A stretch of DNA of 64,000 bases, taken from Streptomyces fumigatiscleroticus (GTDB lineage Bacteria > Actinomycetota > Actinomycetes > Streptomycetales > Streptomycetaceae). The position numbers and the translations under genes were made by a program. This document shows positions 52,537-60,939 of the stretch, in pieces; position 1 is the stretch's first letter, and the number at the start of each line of letters is the position of its first letter. The notes beneath the pieces are model-generated. The model was not told the DNA's origin and did not search any database. It saw only the letters and a list, made by a program, of their open reading frames with translations. The stretch spans positions 124,001-188,000 of the forward strand of contig NZ_BMQF01000014.1 in assembly GCF_014647975.1 (NCBI RefSeq). Reading direction: 5' to 3'.

Positions 52537-52551
52537 TACCCTAGGGGCGTG
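52537..52551 (+). promoter_or_regulatory. -10 box of a leaderless purK transcript
   Basis: TACCCT (52537-52542) then 6 nt to GTG 52549, with no usable ribosome-binding site. Confidence 0.45.
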
Positions 52552-53688
52552 ACGTTCCCGGTAGTCGGCATGGTCGGCGGGGGCCAGCTCGCTCGTATGA
52601 CACACGAGGCAGGCATCCCGCTGGGCATCAGGTTCAAGCTTCTCAGTGACACTCCTCAGGACTCAGCGGCCCAGGTCGTGAACGAAGTCGTCGTCGGCGA
52701 CTATCGCGATCTGGACACGCTGCGCGAGTTCGCGCGCGGCTGCGACGTGATCACCTTCGATCACGAGCACGTGCCCACCGAGCACCTCAGGGCCCTGGAG
52801 GCGGACGGCATCCCCGTGCGCCCGGGGCCCGATGCGTTGGTGCACGCCCAGGACAAGGGCGTGATGCGGGCGAGGCTCACCGCGATCGGCGTGCCGTGCC
52901 CGCGGCACCGCATCGTCTCCGATCCTCAGGACGTGGCGAGGTTCGCGAGCGAGGGCGACGGTTTTCCGGTCGTCCTGAAGACGGTGCGCGGCGGCTACGA
53001 CGGCAAGGGCGTGTGGGTGGTGAAGACCGAGGCGGAGGCCGCCGAGCCCTTCCGCGCGGGCGTTCCCGTGCTCGCCGAGGAGAAGGTCGACTTCGTCCGC
53101 GAGCTGGCCGCCAACGTCGTCCGCTCCCCGCACGGCCAGGCCGTCGCCTACCCCGTCGTGGAGTCCCGGCAGGTCGACGGCGTCTGCGACACGGTGATCG
53201 CCCCGGCGCCCGGCCTGGACGAGGCGCTGGCGCTGAAGGCCGAGGAGCTGGCGCTGACCATCGCCAAGGAGCTCGGCGTCGTCGGCCATCTCGCCGTCGA
53301 GCTGTTCCAGACCCGCGACGGCCGCATCCTCGTCAACGAGCTGGCGATGCGCCCGCACAACTCCGGGCACTGGTCGATGGACGGCGCCGTCACCAGCCAG
53401 TTCGCCAACCACGTCCGCGCGGTGCTCGACCTGCCCCTGGGCGACCCGCGCCCGCGCGCCAAGTGGACGGTCATGGTCAATGTCCTGGGCGGCGACTACC
53501 CGGACATGTACTCGGCGTATCTGCACTGCATGGCCCGCGACCCCCAGCTGAAGATCCACATGTACGGCAAGGACGTGAAGCCCGGCCGCAAGGTCGGCCA
53601 TGTCAACACCTACGGCGACGACCTGGACGACGTGCTGGAGCGCGCCCGTCACGCTGCCGGCTATCTGCGAGGGACGATCACCGAATGA
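52549..53688 (+). CDS. purK: 5-(carboxyamino)imidazole ribonucleotide synthase
   Basis: The 379-residue ATP-grasp enzyme makes N5-CAIR from AIR, ATP and bicarbonate in purine synthesis. Visible are VVGMVGGGQLARM at the N-terminus, TFDHEHVPTEHLRALE, the ATP-grasp lysine VVLKTVRGGYDGKGVW, EEKVDFVRELAANVVR, and the metal-binding VNELAMRPHNSGHWS. GTG 52549 is supported by the family start and the -10 box. The stop overlaps purE (ATGA), a standard coupled pair. Confidence 0.97.
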   Translation: MTFPVVGMVGGGQLARMTHEAGIPLGIRFKLLSDTPQDSAAQVVNEVVVGDYRDLDTLREFARGCDVITFDHEHVPTEHLRALEADGIPVRPGPDALVHAQDKGVMRARLTAIGVPCPRHRIVSDPQDVARFASEGDGFPVVLKTVRGGYDGKGVWVVKTEAEAAEPFRAGVPVLAEEKVDFVRELAANVVRSPHGQAVAYPVVESRQVDGVCDTVIAPAPGLDEALALKAEELALTIAKELGVVGHLAVELFQTRDGRILVNELAMRPHNSGHWSMDGAVTSQFANHVRAVLDLPLGDPRPRAKWTVMVNVLGGDYPDMYSAYLHCMARDPQLKIHMYGKDVKPGRKVGHVNTYGDDLDDVLERARHAAGYLRGTITE

Positions 53689-54212
53689 GCCCAGTCGTTG
53701 GCATTGTCATGGGGTCGGACTCCGACTGGCCCGTCATGGAGGCCGCCGCCAAGGCGCTGGAGGAGTTCGGCATCGCCCACGAGGTCGACGTCGTCTCCGC
53801 GCACCGCATGCCGCGCGAGATGATCACCTACGGCGAGCAGGCCGCCGGGCGCGGGCTGAAGGTGATCATCGCCGGTGCCGGGGGCGCCGCCCATCTGCCC
53901 GGCATGCTCGCCTCGGTCACCCCGCTGCCGGTCATCGGCGTGCCCGTGCCGCTGAAGTACCTGGACGGCATGGACTCGCTGCTGTCGATCGTGCAGATGC
54001 CGGCCGGTGTGCCGGTCGCCACCGTCTCCGTCGGCGGGGCCCGCAACGCCGGTCTGCTCGCCGCCCGGATGCTCGCCGCCCACGACGAGGAGCTGCTCGG
54101 CCGGATGCGGGAGTTCCAGCAGGAGCTGAACGACCAGGCCACCGAGAAGGGCAAGCGCCTGCGCGCCAGGGTGGAGGGCTCGGGCGGCTTCGGCTTCGGC
54201 CCGGGGAAGTGA
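53685..54212 (+). CDS. purE: 5-(carboxyamino)imidazole ribonucleotide mutase
   Basis: The 175-residue class I PurE moves the carboxyl group of N5-CAIR to give CAIR. The conserved start IVMGSDSDWPVM, the substrate loop SAHRMPREM with catalytic His, IIAGAGGAAHLPGMLAS and the PVIGVPV block are all present. The ATG overlaps the purK stop. The last residues form a Gly/Phe-rich extension. The stop overlaps the GTG of the dipeptidase, so three genes may share one message. Confidence 0.97.
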   Translation: MSPVVGIVMGSDSDWPVMEAAAKALEEFGIAHEVDVVSAHRMPREMITYGEQAAGRGLKVIIAGAGGAAHLPGMLASVTPLPVIGVPVPLKYLDGMDSLLSIVQMPAGVPVATVSVGGARNAGLLAARMLAAHDEELLGRMREFQQELNDQATEKGKRLRARVEGSGGFGFGPGK

Positions 54213-55399
54213 CCGCCGTGACCCCCTCCCTCGAACGGGCCCGGGAGCTGCTGCGGGAGTTCCCCGTCGTCGACGGTCACAACGATCTGCCGTGGGCGCT
54301 GCGCGAACAGGTCCGCTACGACCTCGGCGCCCGCGACATCGCCGCCGACCAGAGCGCCCACCTCCACACCGACCTGGCGCGGCTGCGCGCGGGCGGGGTC
54401 GGGGCGCAGTTCTGGTCGGTGTACGTCCGCTCGGACCTGCCCGGCGCGCTGACCGCGACGCTGGAGCAGATCGACTGCGTCCGGCAGCTGATCGCCCGCC
54501 ACCCGGGCGACCTGCGCGCCGCGCTGACCGCCGCCGACATGGAGGCGGCGCGGGGCGAGGGCCGTATCGCCTCCCTGATGGGCGCCGAGGGCGGTCACTC
54601 CATCGACAACTCCCTCGCCGCCCTGCGCGGGCTGTACGAGCTGGGCGTGCGGTACATGACGCTCACCCACAACCACAACGTCGCGTGGGCGGACTCGGCG
54701 ACGGACGAGCCGCGCGCCGGCGGCCTCACGGCCTTCGGCCGCGAGGTGGTCCGGGAGATGAACCGGCTCGGCATGCTGGTCGACCTCTCCCACGTGGCGG
54801 CGAGCACCATGCGGGACGCGCTCGACACCTCCGCGGCGCCGGTGATCTTCTCGCACTCCTCGTCGCGCGCGGTCTGCGACCACCCGCGCAACATCCCGGA
54901 CGACGTGCTGGAACGGCTGCCCGCCAACGGCGGTGTGGCGATGGTGACGTTCGTGCCGAAGTTCGTGCTCCAGGCGGCCGTGGAGTGGACGGCCGCGGCG
55001 GACGAGAACATGCGGGCACACGGCTTCCACCACCTGGACACCACCGCCGAGGCGATGAAGGTCCACCACGAGTTCGAGGAGCGGCACCCGCGCCCGGTCG
55101 CCACGGTCGCGACGGTCGCCGACCACCTGGACCACATGCGCGAGGTCGCCGGCATCGACCACCTCGGCATCGGCGGCGACTACGACGGCACGGCCTTCAC
55201 CCCGCAGGGCCTCGACGACGTCTCCGGCTACCCGAATCTGGTCGCCGAACTGCTGGACCGCGGCTGGTCGGCCTCCGACCTGGCCAAGCTGACCTGGCAG
55301 AACGCGGTCCGGGTGCTGGGCGCGGCCGAGGACGTGGCCCGGGAGTCGCAGGCGACGCGCGGGCCGTCCAACGCGACCATCGAGGCGCTGGACGGCTGA
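54209..55399 (+). CDS. Membrane-type dipeptidase (M19, renal dipeptidase family), active form
   Basis: The 396-residue zinc dipeptidase has binuclear-metal ligands present: His and Asp in VDGHNDLPWA, Glu in MGAEGGHSID, His in LVDLSHVAA, His in FSHSSSRAV, and the catalytic Asp in GIGGDYDG. DHPRNIPDD gives the substrate Arg. S. coelicolor has a structurally studied relative (Sco3058) that cleaves L-D dipeptides; the match is by recall. GTG 54209 overlaps the purE stop; GTG 54218 is an alternative. The next gene is a paralogue with these residues replaced. Confidence 0.93.
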   Translation: MTAVTPSLERARELLREFPVVDGHNDLPWALREQVRYDLGARDIAADQSAHLHTDLARLRAGGVGAQFWSVYVRSDLPGALTATLEQIDCVRQLIARHPGDLRAALTAADMEAARGEGRIASLMGAEGGHSIDNSLAALRGLYELGVRYMTLTHNHNVAWADSATDEPRAGGLTAFGREVVREMNRLGMLVDLSHVAASTMRDALDTSAAPVIFSHSSSRAVCDHPRNIPDDVLERLPANGGVAMVTFVPKFVLQAAVEWTAAADENMRAHGFHHLDTTAEAMKVHHEFEERHPRPVATVATVADHLDHMREVAGIDHLGIGGDYDGTAFTPQGLDDVSGYPNLVAELLDRGWSASDLAKLTWQNAVRVLGAAEDVARESQATRGPSNATIEALDG

Positions 55400-55538
55400 G
55401 ACCGGCGCACGCCGGTACCCGCCCACCGGTGACCCGGTGGGCGGGGCGCACCCCCCGAACGCCCCACCCACCAGGAAGCCTTCCCGGCTCCGTGCCACGG
55501 TGGCCGTACCGCACGAACCCCGAGGTACGGAGTCCGCC

Positions 55539-56693
55539 ATGGCAGCTCTCCAGGACGATCTGCACCCCGCCCAGGAGGTCGGCGAGCTCGACGGCCTGCC
55601 CGAGCCGTTCCCCGCCGTCGAAGCGGCCGAAGCACCCGAGGCCACCGTTGCGGCCGAGCCCGGCGCGCCCGTCGCCGACCCGGACGCCCTGCCGCTGGAG
55701 CGGGCCCGCGCCGTACTGGCCGCGCACCCCGTCGCCGACGGCTACAGCGGTCTGCCCTGGGCGCTGAGGCGCCTGTCCTGGTACGACCTGGACACCGGCG
55801 AGAGCGCCGTCCACACCGACGTGCCCCGGCTGCGCGAGGGCCACGTCGGCGCCCTGTTCTGCGCACTGCACCTGCCCGAGAGCCTCGACGGCGACCGTGC
55901 CGTGGGAGCCACCCTGGAGCAGCTGGACCTGGTGAAGACCGTCGTCCGCGCCCACCCCGAGGGGCTGCGGCTGGCCCGCGGCGCCGGGGAGAGCGCCGAC
56001 GCCCGGCACTGCCGCCGCACCGCCGTGCTGCTCGGGCCGGCCGGGGCCGCCGCCCTCGGCGACTCGCTGAGCATCCTGCGCTGCCTGCACGACCTCGGGC
56101 TGCGTGTGCTGACGCTGTCCGGGACGAGCTGGGCGAGCGAGACCGGCCTGACCCGGTTCGGTGAGGAGGTCGTGCGCGAGATGAACCGCCTCGGCGTGCT
56201 GCCCGACCTCACCGGTGCCTCCCCGGAGACCATCCGCCGCACCCTCGTCGTCTCCAAGGCGCCCGTGCTGTGCACCCGCTCCGCCGCCCGCGCCCTGCGC
56301 CCCCACCCGGCCAACCTCCCCGACGACCTGCTCGCCGAGCTGGGCGCCGCGGGCGGCCTGTGCATGGTGCCGCTGACGGCCGAGCAGACCGGCCCGACCG
56401 TCCGCGACGTCGTCGACCACCTCGACCATGTGCGCGCGGTGGCCGGTCCCGAGTGCGTCGGCCTGTCCGGCACCTACGACGCGTCAGGCGCCCACCCGCT
56501 GGAGCTGGGCGACGTCTCCTGCTACCCGCGGCTCGTCGCCGAGCTGCTCCACCGCGACTGGAGCGAGTCCGATGTGGCCCTGCTGACCTGGGGCAACCTC
56601 CAGCGGGTGCTGCGCGGCGCGGACTGCGCGGCCCGCGCGGCCCAGCAGCGCCGCGAGCCGTCGACGGCGACGATCGCCACCCTCGACGGCTGA
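55539..56693 (+). CDS. M19 dipeptidase paralogue lacking metal ligands (probable pseudoenzyme)
   Basis: The 384-residue protein aligns with the preceding dipeptidase along its whole length after an acidic N-terminal extension of about 50 residues (AEAPEATVAAE). Every active-site block is changed: VDGHNDLPW reads ADGYSGLPW, the Glu block reads LLGPAGAAALGD, LTHNHN reads LSGTSW, FSHSSSRAV reads CTRSAARAL and GGDYDG reads SGTYDAS. The frame is intact and the coding bias normal, so it is maintained, not decaying. It may be a structural partner of the active enzyme, since M19 enzymes are dimers. ATG 55539 follows CGGAG. Confidence 0.88.
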   Translation: MAALQDDLHPAQEVGELDGLPEPFPAVEAAEAPEATVAAEPGAPVADPDALPLERARAVLAAHPVADGYSGLPWALRRLSWYDLDTGESAVHTDVPRLREGHVGALFCALHLPESLDGDRAVGATLEQLDLVKTVVRAHPEGLRLARGAGESADARHCRRTAVLLGPAGAAALGDSLSILRCLHDLGLRVLTLSGTSWASETGLTRFGEEVVREMNRLGVLPDLTGASPETIRRTLVVSKAPVLCTRSAARALRPHPANLPDDLLAELGAAGGLCMVPLTAEQTGPTVRDVVDHLDHVRAVAGPECVGLSGTYDASGAHPLELGDVSCYPRLVAELLHRDWSESDVALLTWGNLQRVLRGADCAARAAQQRREPSTATIATLDG

Positions 56694-56725
56694 CGGCCCC
56701 GCCGGCACCCGTCACCGGCGTCAGG

Positions 56726-57118
56726 TCACGGGTGCTCGATGCGGCACAGGCAGAACGGGTGCCCGGCCGGATCGGCGTAGACCTGGAAGTCCTTCTTCTC
56801 GCGGTCCTCCAGGTCCAGCGGCCGGGCGCCCAGCGCCAGCACCTTCTCGTGCGCCGCGTCGATCTCCTCCCAGGTGGACCCGGCGTCGAAGTCCAGATGG
56901 AACTGCTGGGAGTTGCGGTCGGCCCGCGGCCACTCGGGCGGTACGAAGCCGTCCGCCCGCTGGAAGGCCAGCCGGGGTCCGCCGGGCACCTGGAGCACCA
57001 CCCAGTCCGGGTCCTCCTCCTCGGGCGTGCCGCCCCCGACCTGCGCGTAGAAGCGGGCCAGCTCCCGGGGCTCGGGACAGTCGACGACGACGGAACGGAA
57101 ACGTGCCACGCTTGCCAT
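56726..57118 (-). CDS. VOC family (glyoxalase-like) protein
   Basis: The 130-residue single-domain protein has two beta-alpha-beta-beta-beta modules of the vicinal oxygen chelate fold: SVVVDCPEPRELARFYAQ at the start and YADPAGHPFCLC at the end. The middle block ADGFVPPEWPRAD followed by NSQQFHLD is shared almost exactly with the adjacent paralogue. The metal-binding residues of true glyoxalases are only partly conserved (His of QQFHLDF). It may bind a small molecule or drug. The start is ATG 57118. Confidence 0.85.
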   Translation of the reverse strand: MASVARFRSVVVDCPEPRELARFYAQVGGGTPEEEDPDWVVLQVPGGPRLAFQRADGFVPPEWPRADRNSQQFHLDFDAGSTWEEIDAAHEKVLALGARPLDLEDREKKDFQVYADPAGHPFCLCRIEHP

Positions 57119-57137
57119 GGATCGTCCTCCCGGGATG

Positions 57138-57509
57138 TCAGCGGGCGCAGAGGCAGAACGGGTGCCCGGCCGGGTCCGCGTAAACCCGGAAGGTCCGTGA
57201 ACGGTCCTCGGCCTCCAGCGGCTTCGCGCCGAGCTCCAGCACGGCCCGCTCGGCCGCGTCGAGGTCCGGCACGGTCAGGTCCAGGTGGAACTGCTGGGAG
57301 TTGTGGTCGGCCCGCGGCCACTCGGGCGGTACGAAGCCGTCCGCCCGCTGGAAGGCCAGCGCCTGCCCGCCGGGCAGCTTCAGGTCGACCCAGTCGGTGT
57401 CCTCGGGGTCTGCCTCCACGGTCCCGCCCAGCACCCCGGCGTAGAAACCGGCCAGCGCCTGTGGGTCGGGACAGTCCAGGACGACCACGCCCAGTTCGGC
57501 GACAGCCAT
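57138..57509 (-). CDS. VOC family protein, tandem paralogue
   Basis: The 123-residue protein resembles the downstream VOC gene, with LGVVVLDCPDPQALAGFYAG at the start and YADPAGHPFCLCAR at the end. The two genes are 19 bp apart and clearly arose by duplication. ATG 57509 has GAGGAGG 5 nt upstream. It is divergent from the CGNR zinc-finger gene, and the shared intergenic region contains two palindromes, so both VOC genes are probably controlled from there. Confidence 0.88.
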   Translation of the reverse strand: MAVAELGVVVLDCPDPQALAGFYAGVLGGTVEADPEDTDWVDLKLPGGQALAFQRADGFVPPEWPRADHNSQQFHLDLTVPDLDAAERAVLELGAKPLEAEDRSRTFRVYADPAGHPFCLCAR

Positions 57510-57533
57510 GACGTCCTCCTCGAGTCGGCGAAC

Positions 57534-57570
57534 GGTTACCCGTAAGAGCGGGTAACCGGTAACGGTTACC
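57534..57570. promoter_or_regulatory. Paired GGTAACC/GGTTACC operator palindromes
   Basis: The first palindrome is GGTTACCCG-N6-CGGGTAACC (57534-57542 and 57549-57557, perfect 9-bp arms). The second is GGTAAC-G-GTTACC (57558-57570). They abut and lie between the divergent VOC and CGNR genes, 34 bp before the CGNR ATG. They look like two dimer sites of one regulator, most simply the CGNR protein. Confidence 0.65.
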
Positions 57571-57603
57571 GCATGCTCCCGTATAACCAGTAACGTCGCA
57601 ACC

Positions 57604-58104
57604 ATGAGTGAGAGATCGCCCGCGCCGGGAGGTCTGGCCCTGGTCCAGTCCCTGGTGAACACGCTGGACGTCGAGACGGGCGCCGACTCGCTCGACACCG
57701 CGGAGGGCCGGGCGCGCTTCGGGCTGACGGCGGACGACCTCCCGCACGCCCGTGAACTGCGCGAGTCGCTGCGCGCGGTCCTGCTCGCCCACGCCGGTCA
57801 CCCGCCGCACCGTGAGGTGACCCCGCTGGGCGAGCTGCTCGCCGGGGCCCCGCTGCTGGTGACGGTCGACGCGGGCGACGGCTCGGCGGCCCTCGCCCCG
57901 GCCGACGGACGCCCGCTGCTCTCCCGGGTCGCCGCGGCCGTCGCCGAGGCGCTGGTCTCCGGCACCTGGACCCGCCTGAAGGCGTGCGAGGCCGTCGACT
58001 GTCTGTGGGCGTACTACGACCGCAGTCCGGCCGGACGCGGCCGCTGGTGCTCGATGCGGGTGTGCGGCGCCCGCGCGAAGATGCGCCGCTACCGGGCCAA
58101 GTGA
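57604..58104 (+). CDS. CGNR zinc-finger (ABATE domain) regulator
   Basis: The 166-residue protein has an N-terminal ABATE-like helical domain (about 8-120), thought to bind a ligand, and a C-terminal CGNR zinc finger: CEAVDC then WCSMRVCGAR, followed by basic AKMRRYRAK. The usual CGNR motif reads CGAR here, but the four zinc cysteines are present. ATG 57604 has TAACGT 7 nt upstream and no ribosome-binding site, so the message may be leaderless. It probably regulates the divergent VOC genes and itself through the palindromes at 57534-57570. Confidence 0.88.
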   Translation: MSERSPAPGGLALVQSLVNTLDVETGADSLDTAEGRARFGLTADDLPHARELRESLRAVLLAHAGHPPHREVTPLGELLAGAPLLVTVDAGDGSAALAPADGRPLLSRVAAAVAEALVSGTWTRLKACEAVDCLWAYYDRSPAGRGRWCSMRVCGARAKMRRYRAK

Positions 58105-58162
58105 GGGCGGGAAAAGGGCCGTTGGGCCCCAGAAGCCACCGGCGTGGTGCAGAATGCGGCAC

Positions 58163-58203
58163 GGCGCCGGTTCGGCCGGCTGAGCCTCGGCCGAACCGGC
58201 GCC
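58163..58203. terminator. Bidirectional terminator, 16-bp perfect stem
   Basis: GGCGCCGGTTCGGCCG (58163-58178) pairs perfectly with 58188-58203 across a 9-nt loop, between the convergent CGNR and UDP-glucose dehydrogenase genes. Confidence 0.85.
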
Positions 58204-58219
58204 GCCGTACGCCCGCGCC

Positions 58220-59563
58220 TCAGGCGGTCGGACGCCCCATCGCCCGGTACGTCCACCCGGCCCGCCGCCACACCTCAGGGTCCAGGGCGTTGCGCCCGTC
58301 CAGCAGCACCCGCGCCGCCGCGACCTCGCCCAGCGCCTCCGGGTCCAGCTCGCGGAACTCCCGCCACTCCGTCAGATGGAGGACGACATCGGCACCCCGG
58401 ACCGCCTCCAGCGCGGAGTCGGCATAGCCGAGCGTGGGGAAGAGCCGGCGGGCGTTCTCCATGCCCTTCGGGTCGTACACCGTCACCTGACCGCCCTGGA
58501 GGTGGATCTGGCCGGCCACGTTCAGCGCGGGGGAGTCGCGCACGTCGTCCGAGTCGGGCTTGAAGGTGGCGCCGAGCACGGCGACCCGCTTGCCCAGGAA
58601 CGGCCCGCCGCCCAGCGCCTGCCGGGCCAGCTCCACCATCCGGCCGCGCTGGCGCATGTTGATGGAGTCGATCTCGCGCAGGAAGGTCAGCGCCTGGTCC
58701 GCGCCCAGCTCACCGGCGCGCGCCATGAACGCCCGGATGTCCTTGGGCAGACACCCGCCGCCGAACCCGATCCCGGCCCGCAGGAACTTCCGGCCGATCC
58801 GGTCGTCGTACCCGATGGCCTCCGCCAGCTTGGCGACATCGCCGTCCGCGGCCTCGCAGACCTCGGCCATGGCGTTGATGAAGGAGATCTTGGTGGCCAG
58901 GAAGGAGTTGGCCGAGGTCTTCACCAGCTCGGCGGTCGGGAAGTCGGTGACCACGAAGGGCGAGCCCTCGCCGATCGGGGCGGCGTACACCTCGCGCAGC
59001 AGCTTCTCGGCCCGCTCGCTGCGTACGCCCACCACGATCCGGTCGGGGTGCAGCGTGTCCTGGACGGCGAAGCCCTCGCGCAGGAACTCCGGGTTCCAGG
59101 CCAGCTCGGCGTCCTCGCCGGCCGGCGCGTGCTCGGCGAGATAGGCGGCCAGCCGGTCGGCGGAGCCCACGGGCACGGTCGACTTGCCGACGACCAGGGC
59201 GGAGCCCTTCAGATGCGGGGCGAGCGAGGCGATCGCGGAGTCGACGTAGGACATGTCGCAGGCGTACTCGCCGTGCCGCTGCGGGGTGGTGACGCAGACG
59301 AAGTGGATGTCGCCGAACTCCCCGGCCTCGGCCCAGTCCAGGGTGAACCGCAGCCGCCCGCTGGACCCCTCGATCCCGGCGACGTGCTTGCGCAGCAGCT
59401 CGTCCAGGCCCGGCTCGTACATCGGGGCCTCGCCGCGCCGGAGCTTGTCGATCTTCTCCGGGACGACGTCCAGACCCAGCACCTCGAACCCGAGCTCGGC
59501 CATGGCCGCCGCGTGTGTCGCGCCGAGGTAGCCGGTGCCGATCACGGTGATCTTGAGGGCCAT
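58220..59563 (-). CDS. UDP-glucose 6-dehydrogenase
   Basis: The 447-residue enzyme oxidises UDP-glucose to UDP-glucuronate with two NAD+, supplying wall and exopolysaccharide precursors. The N-terminal Rossmann motif is ITVIGTGYLGATHAAAMAE, the central domain has KSTVPVGSADRL and EFLREGFAVQD, the catalytic Cys is in GFGGGCLPKDIRA (about residue 265), and the C-terminal domain has LGATFKPDSDDVRDSPA. ATG 59563 follows TGGAG at 5 nt; the frame is open further upstream but homology begins here. It is divergent from the acyl-CoA dehydrogenase gene. Confidence 0.95.
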   Translation of the reverse strand: MALKITVIGTGYLGATHAAAMAELGFEVLGLDVVPEKIDKLRRGEAPMYEPGLDELLRKHVAGIEGSSGRLRFTLDWAEAGEFGDIHFVCVTTPQRHGEYACDMSYVDSAIASLAPHLKGSALVVGKSTVPVGSADRLAAYLAEHAPAGEDAELAWNPEFLREGFAVQDTLHPDRIVVGVRSERAEKLLREVYAAPIGEGSPFVVTDFPTAELVKTSANSFLATKISFINAMAEVCEAADGDVAKLAEAIGYDDRIGRKFLRAGIGFGGGCLPKDIRAFMARAGELGADQALTFLREIDSINMRQRGRMVELARQALGGGPFLGKRVAVLGATFKPDSDDVRDSPALNVAGQIHLQGGQVTVYDPKGMENARRLFPTLGYADSALEAVRGADVVLHLTEWREFRELDPEALGEVAAARVLLDGRNALDPEVWRRAGWTYRAMGRPTA

Positions 59564-59685
59564 GGATGCTCCAGTGGTCTGCGGCGTTGGTGCGCGCCCG
59601 AGCATAGCCGGGGCATGGCGCGCCGCCTCAGCGGGCAGCTTCCCCGCTGTCGCCAAGCTCACGTATCACTCCTGTGAGCCGCCGC

Positions 59686-59720
59686 TCTAATATTTGGGTT
59701 ACTTAACGGTAATTAGCGTC
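59686..59720. promoter_or_regulatory. AT-rich promoter/operator island before the acyl-CoA dehydrogenase gene
   Basis: About 30 bp of AT-rich sequence with imperfect symmetry: CTAAT at the left end and ATTAG at the right, and TTAC-TTAACG-GTAA inside. It lies about 45 bp before the start codon. The symmetry suggests a TetR-type operator, as is common for fatty acid oxidation genes; the regulator is not identified. Confidence 0.4.
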
Positions 59721-59762
59721 ATCGCACACCTTCCGCACAGCGTCCTTGGAGCGTGAGAGACC

Positions 59763-60920
59763 TTGGCCGGATCGGCTGACTTCGACCTGTACCGCCCGTC
59801 CGAGGAGCACGACATGCTCCGCGACGCCGTCCGCTCACTGGCCGAGGCGAAGATCGCCCCGTACGCCGCCGCCGTGGACGAGGAGGCCCGCTTCCCGCAG
59901 GAGGCGCTGGACGCCCTGGTCGCGAACGACCTGCACGCCGTGCACGTGCCCGAGGAGTACGGCGGCGCGGGCGCCGACGCGCTGGCCACCGTGATCGTGA
60001 TCGAGGAGGTCGCGCGGGTCTGCGCCAGCTCCTCGCTGATCCCCGCGGTGAACAAGCTGGGCTCGCTTCCGGTGATCCTCTCCGGCTCCGCGGAGCTGAA
60101 GAAGAAGTACATGACACCGCTGGCCAAGGGCGACGCGATGTTCTCGTACTGCCTCTCCGAGCCGGACGCCGGCTCCGACGCGGCCGGCATGAAGACCAAG
60201 GCGGTCCGCGACGGCGACCACTACGTCCTCAACGGCGTCAAGCGCTGGATCACCAACGCGGGCGTGAGCGAGTACTACACGGTGATGGCCGTCACCGACC
60301 CCGCCAAGCGCTCCAAGGGCATCTCGGCCTTCGTCGTCGAGAAGTCCGACGAGGGCGTCTCCTTCGGCGCCCCGGAGAAGAAGCTCGGCATCAAGGGCTC
60401 GCCGACCCGCGAGGTCTACTTCGACAACGTCCGCATCCCCGCCGACCGCATGATCGGCGAGGAGGGCACCGGCTTCGCCACCGCGATGAAGACGCTGGAC
60501 CACACCCGCATCACCATCGCCGCCCAGGCGCTCGGCATCGCCCAGGGCGCCCTCGACTACGCCAAGGGCTATGTCAAGGAGCGCAAGCAGTTCGGCAAGC
60601 CGATCGCCGACTTCCAGGGCATCCAGTTCATGCTCGCCGACATGGCGATGAAGATCTCCGCCGCCCGCGCCCTGACCTACCAGGCCGCCGCCGCCTCCGA
60701 GCGCGGCGACGCCGACCTGACCTACCAGGGCGCCGCCGCCAAGTGCTTCGCCTCGGACGTGGCGATGGAGGTCACCACGGACGCGGTCCAACTGCTCGGC
60801 GGCTACGGCTACACCCGTGACTACCCGGTGGAGCGGATGATGCGCGACGCCAAGATCACCCAGATCTACGAGGGCACGAACCAGGTCCAGCGCATCGTCA
60901 TGGCGCGCAACCTGCCGTGA
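59763..60920 (+). CDS. Acyl-CoA dehydrogenase
   Basis: The 385-residue FAD enzyme introduces a trans double bond in acyl-CoA for beta-oxidation or branched amino acid breakdown. Signatures are the FAD/substrate block YCLSEPDAGSDAAGMKTKA, WITNAGVSEYY, ERKQFGKPIADFQGIQF, the GGYGYTRDYPVERMMRDAK block, and the C-terminal QIYEGTNQVQRIVMAR with the catalytic Glu. TTG 59763 with a weak GAGAG site is preferred because family homology begins at MAGSADFDLYRPSEEH. It converges within 19 bp on the thioesterase gene. Confidence 0.95.
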   Translation: MAGSADFDLYRPSEEHDMLRDAVRSLAEAKIAPYAAAVDEEARFPQEALDALVANDLHAVHVPEEYGGAGADALATVIVIEEVARVCASSSLIPAVNKLGSLPVILSGSAELKKKYMTPLAKGDAMFSYCLSEPDAGSDAAGMKTKAVRDGDHYVLNGVKRWITNAGVSEYYTVMAVTDPAKRSKGISAFVVEKSDEGVSFGAPEKKLGIKGSPTREVYFDNVRIPADRMIGEEGTGFATAMKTLDHTRITIAAQALGIAQGALDYAKGYVKERKQFGKPIADFQGIQFMLADMAMKISAARALTYQAAAASERGDADLTYQGAAAKCFASDVAMEVTTDAVQLLGGYGYTRDYPVERMMRDAKITQIYEGTNQVQRIVMARNLP

Positions 60921-60939
60921 CCCTCCGCCGCGGGGGGCT

